A DNA stretch of 64,000 nt, taken from assembly GCA_004835665.1 (NCBI GenBank), contig RBKR01000013.1:1302001-1366000 (forward strand), given 5' to 3'. The notes under the pieces are model-generated. The model was not told where the DNA came from and made no database searches. It saw only the letters and a program-made list of their open reading frames with translations. This document shows positions 13,710-25,968 of the stretch, piece after piece. This DNA is from Phoma sp. XZ068. Lineage: Eukaryota; Ascomycota; Dothideomycetes; Pleosporales; Didymellaceae. The position numbers and the translations under genes are program-made. Position 1 is the first letter of the stretch; every line of letters begins with the position of its first letter.

Positions 13710-14598
13710 CTAGAACTGGATCCTCCTCTTCCTGCCGGTGTACTTGGAGGACGCCTTGACAACCTTGCCTTGAGCCTTTTGCTGCTCCTTCTTCTTCAGG
13801 ATCCAGCCCTTGGTGCCCTTCTTGTCCACACCCCTCTTCATTGTGCCGGCCTTTCGTCGTGTCTCCATGACATCCACGCCCTCCATGCCGCGCACCACAC
13901 CTGTGATGTCGCCATCCAGATCTCCTCCGCCGACTGTAAGCACCAGATATGTCTTGGCGCTCTTCGTACCCGGGTCATCCTCAAGCAGACCGGCGCCAAA
14001 TCCTGCCTTGATCGCCGCCTGCGAGACCATCTTCTTCTGATCGTCGTTCTTGGGATAGAACTGGCAGCACGCGCGTCCACCTCTCCTCAAGCTGGCATAC
14101 AGCTGGTTGAAGAACCTGCTCAACCTCCCCGCCGGGCTCTCCTCACTTGTCTCCGCCTGGCACAGCCACTGGATCGCACTAATGCTAATTGCCGCATCGA
14201 ACGTTCCCGGACGGAACGGCACGCCCTGTCCTGCATCGGCCAGGAGTAAGTCTCCCTCAACCTCCTTCTCCAGCGCAACGCCCAACATCGACGCGCTGAT
14301 ATCGAAGCCTACCCAGACGTGGGGGCCCGCGGGTGTGCCTTCTTCGTCTGTTTGCGACAGGATTTCGCCAGAGAGGCACGAGCCGCAGCCTACGTCGAGG
14401 ATGAGAGAGGGTTGCGTGAGGCCGATCAAGTCGAGCGCGCGGTGCGTCATATCGGCTTGAATGCGCTGGATTCGCGAGGAAGTGGTGTATTTGCGCGATT
14501 CGACGTCATTGTAGTGCAGGTCGGGGGGTCTGGGGATGTTAGTCTGGGTGCGGTGAGTGCTGAGGAAAGACGAACAGAATGTCTTCGGGGCGTGACAT
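13710..14598 (-). CDS. BUD23: 18S rRNA (guanine-N7)-methyltransferase Bud23
   Basis: Exons 14598-14576 and 14529-13710 give 280 residues. The 23-nt first exon encodes MSRPEDI, the conserved start of the family, and splicing leads into LPPDLHYNDVESRKYTTSSRI. SAM-binding motif I is LILDVGCGSCLSGE, followed by VGFDIS and an ISAIQWLC block. The Lys/Arg-rich C-terminus ends KYTGRKRRIQF, as in Bud23/WBSCR22. The enzyme methylates a guanine of 18S rRNA during small-subunit maturation, together with Trm112. It converges with IDH1, leaving 202 nt between the stop codons. Confidence 0.95.
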
Positions 14599-14888
14599 GG
14601 TCGCGGTATAGAGTGGCTCAGTTCAGGTTTTTATGGGGGCCTTCTTATGGGCTGTTGTACGCGTATGGTGTGGTGTGGTGGGCTGCAATTCTGGTGTTGA
14701 CTTTGCGATTGCGACCGTCAACTTTTTTGAACATCGAACCCTGGTGGGTTGTCGACCCCACGCCGATCCCGCACCAATCACGATCGCGAGGGCCCCACTT
14801 ATTTCGAGCTTAATGCCACCTTTGACCTCATCGCTGTTCAGGTAGCTAGCAGCTGTCAAAACTTCTAAATTTCACACTTTACAACAAC

Positions 14889-15779
<891 letters not shown>

Positions 15780-16920
15780 AGAGGTGTGCGAGAGTTATAA
15801 TTGTATGAGCAATGTATTGATGAATCAACGCCAACAGCTGCGACTCCTACCGGGCGGGCGGGGTGAAAGAACGATCTTGCGCTCTGTTTTGTTCGCATAG
15901 CGGTTCCATTGCCTTCAGCGCGACAGACGGTCTCTTCTCGTCTGGTATCGTCTGCTGCTTCTACGTTCACCTCCCCTCGTCAACAACCAGCTATGACCAA
16001 CATGGAGTTCACCCGAAAAGCTGTCGAAACACCCCCAAATGAGGCTAACCTTACACGCAACCCGGCTTCAAGAAGAAACGATCGACGGCAAGCGACCTGG
16101 GCCCTATGAGCCGGACTAACTACATCGTGATCATTCACAAATTATTTCAAGGACTGGGTTGGCCGCTATCTTCCTGGTATGGTTACGACCTAAAGAGCGG
16201 ATGACAGCGCTGCGGCGGGAAGTGAAGTTGAAGATGAGGATCAACATGTTAATAATCGAAATTTTAGGATCGATAGTTGATAATGGTGGTGCCGATTAGC
16301 AGCGATTGAGGTATTGGCGAGCTGTGAATAAACATGAGATTATTAGCCCACCGACTGATACCATGTACGCAACCTGGCATGGATATAATACAGGGAAACA
16401 CAGGCAGAAGTGCAGGATGGTAATGTGAGGATGAAGATTGATAGTGATGTTTAAGAATGAGGCGATTATTATGAATTCTGGACGCATTCTCGAGAAATGT
16501 GCACTTCTGAAGGTGGTTATGGCATTGCAATAAGTCGAGGCATTGCAACGTGGATAATAGCGTGGAACGACAGGGCATGAATGGAAGGGACATTGCTAAC
16601 CTCGTCCCGCAATTCTGCAGTTGGACAAGTGAAAATACACTGACATTGCGAAGAAAACCGAAATTAAACTCGTCTTCCTGCTATTATTGGAGACGTGAAG
16701 AGAGAAGGTCTCTGCAAGTCTGGCACGCTTACACATGAACAGAAGATTGTTTGATAAGTGCTTGAAAGATTGCTGGACACTTCAGAAGGTCCGAATTCTC
16801 ATGAATTCGAGAGTATCTCTTGGATATTATAAACTCTCGCGAAATTAAATAGTATACATGAACGTTAAACATCGTCTCTCATATGCTTTCCTCTCTGAAT
16901 TTGGATCTAGTCTGGACGAC
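15780..16920. other. Intergenic spacer
   Basis: No supported coding frame on either strand. AT content rises at about 16240-16860. It contains the 3' ends of the two convergent flanking genes. Confidence 0.5.
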
Positions 16921-17801
16921 TTACATGCCGAACAGAGCCCCAACGAAGATGGCACCGAACACACCAGCAGTGTCAACAACGCGAAGACCAGTAGCAGCAT
17001 TGGTGGTGACCTCGGCAGGAGCAGACTATGTCACAGGTCAGTCATGAAAGGGTAGAAGCAGGGAGTGTACTTACAGCAGTAAAGCTCGCGCTACTGTTGG
17101 TGCTGGGCGATGGCACACCTGACACAAAAGAGCTCAGCGTTCCGTTTGCAATGACAGTGGGATAGACTGGGGTGGAAGAGATTGCAGGAGTAACGACAGT
17201 AGTAAGCAGCGCAGAAAGGGTCGCAGCAGAAGAGACAGGAGCCTCACTTGTTGCCGCGCCAGTTGTAGCTGCGGCTTGGCTGCTCGCCGGTGCGGCGGCA
17301 GACGATGGAGCAGGTGCTGAAGAAGCTGCGGCTGAAGTTGCAGCAGATGACTGAGCAGCAGCAGATGTCGGCGCTGGAGCAGCTGAAGATGCGGCCCCTG
17401 TGCTGCCGGCTGCAGGGACATCTTCTTGCTTGCCAGACAGTGGCTCAGTTCCGAGACCGCACTTGGAGCCAGCGCTGCTAAGAGTGCCACCATAGTAGCG
17501 CCAGATGTTGTAATTATCTGGGCCAGAGCACTTCAGGCAGTTATTGTAGTCGGCGACGAAAGCTGCATTCTTGCATGGGTCCGCGCCGCGAGAGAGTGTA
17601 ATGGCTGAACCGCTGATATGGTCAGAACAAGCTTACAAGGGCTTGGTATGTTACAAACCAGTTATCGTGGCAGTTGTATGAAGGAGTGCCAGGCTGCTGA
17701 CGCTTCAAGAGAGAGGCAAAGTATGCGTCCTCACGTGCGACCAGGCTGGTGGCGCTGGCGGCGGCAATGAAGCTGGCAACGAGGAAGTGAGTGGCGACCA
17801 T
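16921..17801 (-). CDS. Secreted Ser/Ala/Thr-rich GPI-type cell-wall protein
   Basis: Exons 17801-17659, 17612-17075 and 17025-16921 give 261 residues. A signal peptide (VATHFLVASFIAAASA) precedes a four- to six-Cys domain with motifs YNCHDNCGSAI, DPCKNAAFVADYNNCLKCS and GSKCG. A long low-complexity Ser/Ala/Pro/Thr stretch follows. The last exon encodes a short hydrophobic end (VFGAIFVGALFGM) after small residues, as in a GPI-attachment signal. The three exons each contribute a recognisable module, and frames join exactly. It is probably a wall-anchored glycoprotein; the Cys domain resembles a recurrent, unnamed domain of fungal wall proteins. Confidence 0.85.
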
Positions 17802-18560
17802 TGTGATTGAATTGACAACGATTTGAGCGAATGTTTGGTTACAGCAAAGTAAAATACTAAAGATTCGAACTGAGGGTATGGAATTCCTCCAGGAACGGGC
17901 AGCTCAGGTTTTGTAGCTTCCAAACACGCCGCACTCGCTCTTCCCACATGCCGGATCCCGACTCGTCCTTTCCTGCGCCGAGAGGCCATTCTTCCAGATC
18001 CTGCAGGCTCACATGCAAGACCAGCAACCAATCTGTACAAACGATAGCCTGACTCCAATCGGCCGAACGTCGGAGATGGAAGATTTTTATCAGATGAGCT
18101 GATAAGTTCTGCGCCGAGTGAATGTCTAAGCCTGAAGGGGCGGGGCAGCAGTCGCCTATTCGCTGGGCGGGACGATACGACTCATTAGCGCCATCTGATA
18201 ACGTTTGTAATACCCGAACATGCAGGACCTGCTGCCGTTCGAAGTCTGATTGGATATGGATACGGTTCTAGCTGTTGGCCTTTGTAGGATTTCGCCAAAG
18301 GAAGTGGGTCTCGAACGGGAGAGAGCGTGTGATTCGAAGGGTGGAGACAAACTCAATACTTGATGCCCTTGGCAGCGCAATGCAAGACTGTCACTGATTG
18401 GAACACGAGGTTACCATGCCGTTATCTGATCCTGGGCCGGATACACATGACTGGCATGCAGACAAGGCGAGGAACGGTGCGAGGCGTTCATATAGCGGAT
18501 CCCGCGCCACACGTCTTGCATGCTGCTCAACCCTGATCAGCTCGTTAGTACAGCATCAAC
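17802..18560. other. Divergent promoter spacer
   Basis: Separates two divergently transcribed cell-surface genes. No gene or RNA recognised. Confidence 0.5.
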
Positions 18561-19568
18561 ATGCGTTCACTTCTACTATCGTTTCTTGCTGCTTCAGCGG
18601 CTCTGATTAGTGCGCAAACACATGGCGATGGTGAAGAGGGAAGTTCCATGGGACCCGTAGCCTTCCTTTGGCCGCCAGATCGTGTATGGGATGCGCAGCA
18701 CGATAACACCGCACCGTGTGGAAGTGTCGCTGGACCGTCGAATCGAACCATCTACCCACTATCGCAAGGTGCTGTTGCACTGAGCATTGCAGACGAAGCG
18801 TGGCATGTCGCGTTTCGACTGGCTGTTTCGGACAGTAAGTACAGACACTTCCGATCAGACCTCACCCGATTCTTCACTCTTCGGCTGATGGGGTCTGCCT
18901 CCACTGTGATACTAAATAACATACAACACAGACCCAACATCGCAGGCGGACTTCGATGACCAGGTTGTGAACAACATCACCGATGTCGATCCAGGCCACC
19001 AGTGTTATTCGATTGATCGACTTGAGGGTATCACAGCTGGAACGAATGCGACCATTCAACTGGAGTACTGGTCTGAATTTGAGGGCGAGAACAACGGCAA
19101 CAACCAGTCGTTCTTTGCCTGTGCTGACATTGTAAGCTCCCATGTTGTCACTTACCGTAATCCCCCTACTTTGGAAGTGCAGAGCAATTAGTGAAGAGTT
19201 ACTAACCTTCACCACAGACCTTCGTCGAAACAATCAACTTCTCTATCAAGGTCCCTTGTTTCAACGTTACTTCCGAGGAATTCATTGCACCAACGCCTAG
19301 CGCCAGCTCCTCCGGCACGAGCCCATCTAACACTGGCCTCTCAGCATCTCAATCAGGTACAGCAAACCAGTCCTCTGGCGGTGGAGGACTCTCTACTGGT
19401 GCAAAGGCAGGAATTGCTGTTGGGTCCGTCATTGGTGGCCTCGCGCTATTGGGTGCTGTTGGGTTCTTCCTGTGGAGGAGGGGAAAGAATGCTGGACTGA
19501 AGAACAAGGATTCGTATGAGTTGAGAGCGAAGAATTTGGGGACGCCGCCTGGGTCAGTGCAGGCTTGA
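18561..19568 (+). CDS. X325/BIM1-like (LPMO-fold) protein with C-terminal membrane span
   Basis: Exons 18561-18834, 18932-19131 and 19218-19568 give 274 residues. Signal peptide at about 1-18. The domain shows family landmarks: FLWPPDR, TAPCGS, SNRTIYPLS, AGTNATIQL and FFACADITF, followed by a Cys near the end (KVPCFNV). X325 proteins bind copper through an N-terminal His brace and serve copper uptake rather than polysaccharide cleavage. Here the only His near the mature N-terminus (THGDG) lies some 15 residues before the WPP motif, so the usual His position is not obvious. Instead of a GPI signal, a clear membrane span (AGIAVGSVIGGLALLGAVGFFLW region) and a charged cytosolic tail end the protein. 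Confidence 0.82.
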
Positions 19569-19975
19569 AGCTCCTCAATCGGCATTTACATCAGTAGAAT
19601 GTGCTCAGCTAGAGGGAGAGGGTGCGGTCGATCAAGGTGAAATTTGCAGGCTGGAGGAGTGGAAGACGTGTATTTCACATACGGCTGGTTACGACTCTAC
19701 GATATTATGACAACGTTTACAAGTTTTTGGCACACCTTGATCCGATCGATGCAGATATACGTTGTTCAGAGTTGAGGTGTTGGAGAAGGAGAGAAGTGGA
19801 TGGCTGGCCTGTGCGCGCGGCTTGTCAACTGCCACCTCGGCGCGTCACCGTCACACTCTTTACTTCTCTGCATCAACGTTTACGTGCTCAACCCTACCTC
19901 AGCCGTTAACGTAAAGTTTCAAATACACAACACACCAGATATACTGTTCCTGGCCCTACGTACAACTTGGTCATC
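19569..19975. other. Intergenic spacer
   Basis: Promoter side of the DUF7704 gene; pyrimidine-rich near its 3' end. No other feature recognised. Confidence 0.5.
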
Positions 19976-20455
19976 ATGCCGCAATCACAGTCCCCAGCAC
20001 GCAAAATTCCCTCCTTCTACCGCATATTCTTCACAATTATCGACCCTATCATCTGCCTCTGGGGCGCATACATGGACTTTTTCGATCCTCGCATGGTCCT
20101 ATCATCGCACATTCTCGCCGACACGCCTGACATTGGGCACATCATGATCCTTAAGCAGCGCGGCGGCGGCATGCTGAACTTTGGCTTCATCTCCGCCGTG
20201 CTCTTGCGGTATACTCAAGATATCAAAATCTGGCACATTGTTGAAATTGGATTACTGATCACCGATTTTGCGTATTTCCCGGCGGCGTTTGGGGCATTGG
20301 CTGCGCAGACAAGAGTGTTGCCGGAGACTTGGAGGGCGGAGGATTGGGGCAGTTTTGTAGTGATGGCGAGTGTGACTCTGGTAAGACTTGCATTTTTGGC
20401 AAGAGTCGGTTTCGCAGACGAAGATGAGAGCTCAAAAGAGAAGAAGAAGCAGTAA
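19976..20455 (+). CDS. DUF7704-like integral membrane protein
   Basis: The intronless 159-residue product starts at MPQSQSPARKIPSFYRIFF; an in-frame ATG three codons upstream is also possible. Four hydrophobic helices are visible: FFTIIDPIICLWGAYM, a segment around MLNFGFISAVLL, WHIVEIGLLITDFAYFPAAF, and SVTLVRLAFLARVGF. The C-terminus is Lys-rich. The arrangement fits the small fungal DUF7704 family, which resembles EXPERA-type four-helix proteins. No enzymatic residues can be assigned, and the cellular membrane is unknown, although the Lys-rich tail could act as an ER retrieval signal. Confidence 0.75.
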   Translation: MPQSQSPARKIPSFYRIFFTIIDPIICLWGAYMDFFDPRMVLSSHILADTPDIGHIMILKQRGGGMLNFGFISAVLLRYTQDIKIWHIVEIGLLITDFAYFPAAFGALAAQTRVLPETWRAEDWGSFVVMASVTLVRLAFLARVGFADEDESSKEKKKQ

Positions 20456-20871
20456 GCTCTCGAGCCTGTTGATGAACGTATACCCACAAGGGTTGGTTTT
20501 TCCGACTCAACGTTTGTCACCACGTGCATAGTCTAGAGCACATTCGATACGAAGCATCGAATGACACCCATGAGCCATGATTCTCTCGCCTTTATCACCT
20601 GCCTCAAACGATAAGAGTACTTGGTAAACCTCTCAATCTTCGCTTTTCCGCCCCGCCAAGGTCTTGGAAGGCGGGGCGTGACAACGACGAACTGCTTGCA
20701 CCCAACCACACTAAGAACTAATTGAGGACCATCGCGGAGATGCATGCATCGATCGGATCATCGGTGACCTCCGCGGAAATAGCCGGCGGACCGAGATCTA
20801 ATTGATCTACATGTTCATGATAAAAAGCCTGCCCCTCTGCCGTTAGCGGTGACTCTACCGGTTACCTCAAA
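20456..20871. other. Intergenic spacer
   Basis: 5' flank of the histidine-phosphatase-like gene. No coding frame recognised. Confidence 0.5.
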
Positions 20872-22338
20872 ATGTTGTCAAAGCCACTAATTGCTATCCT
20901 TGGGCTGCTAGCACCATCTCAAGCGGAGACAGTACTTGGTGTCACTATATTTACGCGCCATGGAGACCGTAAGTACTCTTCTCTCCCTTCACGCTTATAT
21001 GCTGAGACGCGATCAGGAACATCCAAGCACTACAAAGGATACAACCTGACCAACCTTGGCCTTCAGCAGAACTATGATGTGGGACAAGATTACCGTAACA
21101 CCTACTTGAACCCGTCCTCTTCTAAGCGGATCCTCGGCATCTCAAATGATAAGGTCGTCAACTCGCAGATCTACGCTTCGGCGCCGGACCAAGCAGTGCT
21201 CCTTAACACAGCTACAGCGTTCCTTCAGGGCCTGTACCCACCTTTGGAGAGCATTAATCAAGAGCTTGCCGCTCAGACCATGAACAACAATGAGCGGGTC
21301 ATCAAGCCATTGGGAGGTTACCAATACCTGGTAGTGCATGGAGAGAACGACGACTCACCTGACACAATCTGGCTCAAAGGCGACGAAGAGTGTCCAGCCG
21401 TCACTAAATCCATGAAACAGCACAAGGAGAGCGCAGCATTCAAGCAGCGAGTCGAGGAGACGAAACCGTTCTACCAGTCATTCTGGGACCAGCTCGACAC
21501 TGTGTACGACTACCAGCAATCGAACCTCAGCTTCGCAAACGCATACGATATCTTCGATCTGTTGAACGTAGCCTCAATCCACAATGCCTCGCACAACGCC
21601 ACCGTTTCAACACAAGAGCTGAGTCAACTTCGCACTCTTGCCGATGAGTGGGAATTCGGCATGGCATACGACAGTGCTGACTCTGCGCGATCCATTGGCG
21701 GTAAGACCTTTGCAGGAGGCATGCTGGAGCAACTCGATCAGATTGTGTCTTCCAAGGGAAAGCTGAAGTTTTCGTTGCTCGCCGGCAGTTACGATACCTT
21801 CCTGGCGTTTTTCGGACTTAGTAAGTTGACAGCTGTGTCCGACGACTTCCACGGACTGCCAGACTATGCTTCGACAATGGCATTTGAATTGTTCACACAA
21901 CAAGATGTGACTGCCTTCCCATCCAACGCCGGAGACCTTCGTGTCCGCTTCTTGTTCCGCAATGGATCTGCCGAGGGCGATATGCCAACGGCGTTCCCGT
22001 TGTTTGGTGGCCAGGATGACTCAGTCTCATATACGGACTTCAAGGCCAAGATGGAAGTGTTCGCTATCACATCTCCTGAGCAGTGGTGTGGTACATGCCA
22101 AAGCGAGGCGCTGTTCTGTCAAGCCTACAGTGCTCGCACGGATGAGGTGCAAGCTGACGGCAAGGGCTCCCGCATGTCGAATTCAGTTGCTGGTGTCATT
22201 GGCGCAATGGTAACATTGGGCGTTGTCGGATTGATCGGGCTGGCTGCCTTCTTTGCTATGAGACATCGTCGTACATCCAAGGTTGCTTCGTTGCCCGATG
22301 AGAAGAACAGCATCTCTAGCCAAGGTTCGAATGTGTAA
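20872..22338 (+). CDS. Membrane-anchored histidine-phosphatase-like protein (clade 2)
   Basis: Exons 20872-20968 and 21017-22338 give 472 residues after removing a 48-nt intron that has no in-frame stop. Reading through it would insert 16 residues between RHGDR and the usual TSKHYKGYNLTNLG; the spliced form gives the family RHGDRT catalytic motif. Signal peptide at 1-18, several N-glycosylation sites (NLT, NLS, NAS, NGS), paired Cys near the C-terminus (EQWCGTCQSEALFC), then a membrane span (GVIGAMVTLGVVGLIGLAAFF) and short basic tail. In true acid phosphatases a second His-Asp motif donates the proton; the matching segment here reads LLAGSYDTFLAFFGL, with Tyr-Asp. Activity is therefore uncertain. 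Confidence 0.88.
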   Translation: MLSKPLIAILGLLAPSQAETVLGVTIFTRHGDRKYSSLPSRLYAETRSGTSKHYKGYNLTNLGLQQNYDVGQDYRNTYLNPSSSKRILGISNDKVVNSQIYASAPDQAVLLNTATAFLQGLYPPLESINQELAAQTMNNNERVIKPLGGYQYLVVHGENDDSPDTIWLKGDEECPAVTKSMKQHKESAAFKQRVEETKPFYQSFWDQLDTVYDYQQSNLSFANAYDIFDLLNVASIHNASHNATVSTQELSQLRTLADEWEFGMAYDSADSARSIGGKTFAGGMLEQLDQIVSSKGKLKFSLLAGSYDTFLAFFGLSKLTAVSDDFHGLPDYASTMAFELFTQQDVTAFPSNAGDLRVRFLFRNGSAEGDMPTAFPLFGGQDDSVSYTDFKAKMEVFAITSPEQWCGTCQSEALFCQAYSARTDEVQADGKGSRMSNSVAGVIGAMVTLGVVGLIGLAAFFAMRHRRTSKVASLPDEKNSISSQGSNV

Positions 22339-23180
22339 GTATCCGGGGCGGGTATCTGACTCCAGATTGGTAGCTCCTCATCATCACTTTAACTCAGTTT
22401 GTGACGTACTTAACTCTGCAACAAGTTGACATCCGCGCCGGGGTGAACACTACAAATATTAAAGGCACGAATAATTCTTGAAAGGGTTTGCATCTTTTGT
22501 CGCAAAATCTAGTCAGGGTTGAATGACATCAATGTATGTGAGAAGAGGGGACACGGAAGAGATACAAGAAGGCCCAATCAAATGATTGGAGCTGTTCATT
22601 GCACTCCAGCAACCTAATGAGGGGTTTATACGATCGATTTGAACGCCAATCACCATCATGATAAAAAAGCCCTAATGAATTATCTCTGTCCATCACAAAA
22701 TGGTTAAAATAAATCTGTTTGCGTAGTTAGTCCAGTATAGGGCAAGACCGTCTTCAGCAGTAGATTTACCCAGGTATCCACAGCTCAGAGCTGGAAACTG
22801 CATCGATTATGATGTCACCCCAAAGTGAACGAACAGAGTAGCCGCTCGAATAATAATGACAGAGGTGAGCAGCAAGTGTTGGAGCGCAAGTTGACAATGG
22901 GGCGCCTTTCGTTATTCGTTGCTGTTTCAGGCGCCCTGAGCCCACAAATCTAACCATTATAGGAAAGAGTCAAACCTTGCACGTGCATATGTAATCGCGC
23001 TGCAGCTCGTCAGCTGCTTACGATTCAGCCTTGCAAAACGTCGGACGAAGTGATTAATTCTCCTCAAAAGCCTTCCACAGCTCCTTCTCTGGACCAATTC
23101 GGCGAGAACGTAAATTCGAATTATAAATCAAAGAACCAGAGACTCTGCCTCAATTCAATTACCAAGCTACTCATTGAAGA
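22339..23180. other. Spacer at the core/accessory boundary
   Basis: No supported gene. Base composition becomes more AT-rich than on the left. From here rightward, spacers are longer and relics appear. Confidence 0.45.
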
Positions 23181-23188
23181 TATAAAAT
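23181..23188 (+). promoter_or_regulatory. TATA box of the SDR gene
   Basis: TATAAAAT lies 59 nt upstream of the ATG at 23240. Confidence 0.5.
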
Positions 23189-23239
23189 GTAACATTTATA
23201 CCTAGCAGTCTCAATTCATCAAAGCGAGATTTACTCATA

Positions 23240-24232
23240 ATGTCTGTGTACGTTATCACTGGGGCGTCGAAAGGTCTCGGAGTAAGCTAAAACCAAAGAT
23301 ATGTTACTCTTCGCTCATACTGATTTGGATCCAGTTTGAGTTTGTTAAGCAGATCTCAGAAGATCCGAAGAACTTGGTTGTCGGTCTAGTACGCGACAAA
23401 ACGACGACCGAGGAGAAGGTTGCGGCAGAACTTGGCAGCCGTCCCAATCTCCATATCCTTCATGGAGACCTCATCAGTCGCAACAGCCTGAAACAAGCCG
23501 CAGCTGAGACTGCTGAGATCGTTGGCGAGCGTGGTGTCGACTACATGGTTGCCAACGGAGCTTATATGCCTCTCTTGGACGCCTTTGACTCCATTGGCAC
23601 AGTGTAAGATTTCACTCATGGCTACTGTCCAGGCTGGTCTATGATTAACGCTAGTACTTAACAGGAGCGACAAGGTTGATGAGCTTGAGGATGTTTTGTC
23701 AAAGCTAAACCAGACTAATATTGCCGGCAACATCCACCTCTTCAACCTCTTCCTTCCGTTAGTTTTGAAGGGTAAGGTCAAGAAGGTCATCACCATTTCC
23801 AGTGGTCATGCTGACCTGGATTTCATCAACGATCTGGAGGTTGAGACATCTGCCTTATACTCTGCTTACAAGGCCGCCCTGAATGTCATTGTTGCCAAAT
23901 TCAACGCGCAATACAAGAAAGATGGTGTGCTCTTCGTGAGCATTAGTCCAGGAGTGGTGGACGTGGGCCACTTTGACAGTGGTACGTGAACCTTTTCTGT
24001 AAAATGGATATCCCTGAGATTGAGTTAATTTATATCCTTAGTAACACCGGAGCAAATGCAAGGCTTGGCGGGCTTCATGGGAAAGCTTTCGGTGTATGCG
24101 CCCCAATTCAAGGGCCCAGTCTCTGTGGATGAAGCCGTCCTAGCTAACATGTCAGTTTGGGAGAAAGTCAGTGTTGACAATGGGTATGGTGGGGCGTTTG
24201 TTTCCCACCTTGGAAACAAGCAGTGGCTGTGA
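23240..24232 (+). CDS. Short-chain dehydrogenase/reductase
   Basis: Exons 23240-23281, 23335-23603, 23665-23981 and 24042-24232 give 272 residues. The N-terminus VYVITGASKGLG is the Rossmann TGxxxGxG nucleotide-binding motif, cut by the first intron right after it. DYMVANGA stands in for the NNAG motif, and SS plus YSAYKAA supply the catalytic Ser and YxxxK pair; VSISPGVV follows as the usual P-G loop. It is a classical SDR expected to use NAD(P)H on a carbonyl or alcohol of unknown identity. It is the first gene of the accessory part, 1.7 kb before a P450 on the same strand. Confidence 0.9.
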
Positions 24233-25901
24233 TAACAATTCAAATGCGCTCTAGGAAGAAGCGTTTCTTCATGTATGAAATGTTGCATGTAGGGACGAAC
24301 AATCACTGCTCATCCCCAGCGCTCGTTACTTTTAGTTAACATGAAACATCCCTTATATAAGAACGACCCTTCCATTAACTCTGACTACGCTTCGTCCGGC
24401 GGGCCTTCTCTGCACATAGGAGTGACCCAACATGTTTGACCTCGCTGCATATGGCCATTAGACGCACTGTGTCAACATCTGAGCTTCACGCTCGTTGGCA
24501 TTTCTCCATATGTCCGTACTAACAGGTCCGAACTCTTCAATACGAATCATGGGTCCATATGACACAACCCCCCGCCCGATATGCGCTTTAGCTCCAGTTT
24601 TGCTCATTGGGTGCCTTCCTGGATGTGCTGAGACTCATCGCACCACCAGATCGACTTCAAACCTGCCAAATGAGGCTAAGTCGCCACAGCTGAATGCCTT
24701 GCTGCGATACTCGCAACCGCACAATCCGCCTGTATGTATAGCACTGTACGCCAAATAAGAGTACGATTACTAGACCCCGTAGGGCCGTAGGGGGGTATCC
24801 ATCCCGTAGGGGGGTATCCTTTTCCAGAGAGTGCTTCATCGGGGGACTTTCTAACATCCGTCCGCATTGGAGCGTGTGCCCCACATTGAGAAGGATCTAC
24901 AAATTGATGCTCAACCTTTGTGACGTTATATTTAGGACCCACTTTTCGGTTAATATAGAGCCTGCTTCTAGATCATCTCTACGTCTTTGTGGTGTCTGCT
25001 AACATGTCACAGCATACTCAAAACTGGACGCTTACCTGGTCCATTATCACTAGATGAAGACCCTCTCTATTGTTTGGTTTTGGCAAAAAGCTAACATCTT
25101 TCGTGCTAAAGACCATGGCACGTATTGTAGGTTGAAGTCGTGCACGTACCGATGCAAGTAGGAAATGCCACGCGTTTTAGCGTCGCTCCGGAATTGTGGT
25201 TTTCCGAGGAGCCAGATTTAATTTACAGGGGGTTCTGTGCGGATTGGACGTATGACGAGCTGATCACTTTATCAAAGATCATAGAATTTTCTGATAAGCC
25301 AGTCAGGTCTGATGGGGATGACTCTGTAAGCTGCGGACAACTTAATTCGTAGCCCTGCGTAAATATTACGTGCATACAACGTCCTAGGTGACGAAAGAAG
25401 TTTCTATGATCGCCGTCTGAGGGGCTCCACGTATTTCTAATCTGCTCAGGCATCCCCTTGTGCCAGGATTATTCTTAGGTTTGTGATCGCCCTCTTGATC
25501 GAAGTAAATGGTTGAACGGCAATAGCGCGGGTCTGTGCGTCTTGGGATATTCGCGTCGCGGGGTTGGTGCGGCGGAAATTATGGAGGTCATCGTTTTGTA
25601 CGAGGATCCGGGGTATGGTCGTTGTTTGTCTCCAAACGGTTTCTTTCCGTGCGGTCAAGTTGAACCTCCATCTGTGGCTTCGGGAACCGGCAGCATCAGT
25701 GTCCATGTGCCTACATGCATAACATCAGCCTACCCATGTCGAGAATTTTTTAACCCGGCTTAAATAAGGGTTTTAGTGTGCCTCTCAAACGTTTTCTTGG
25801 TGCGACTTCGGGCCGGAGCACTTGCGACCCGAACGCCGTGATGTATTCGCCCGTTAATTATTGTGGGGCCTTGGAGTCTTGTACGACGCGACTGATGTGT
25901 G
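24233..25901. other. Long spacer with short direct repeat
   Basis: Several open stretches of 60-90 codons lack motifs, start context and codon bias. It contains a 16-bp direct repeat (see separate entry). It may be decayed sequence. Confidence 0.45.
24785..24819. repeat. 16-bp direct repeat pair
   Basis: CCGTAGGGGGGTATCC occurs at 24785-24800 and again at 24804-24819, three bases apart. A partial CCCGTAGGG copy precedes them at about 24775. Confidence 0.85.
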
Positions 25902-25909
25902 TATATAAG
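25902..25909 (+). promoter_or_regulatory. TATA box of the P450 gene
   Basis: TATATAAG lies 67 nt upstream of the ATG at 25969. Confidence 0.55.
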
Positions 25910-25968
25910 ACACAACAGTCAGTTAGAGAGTGGTCCTGGACTATCAAATAGGTCACTCACATTGCAAC

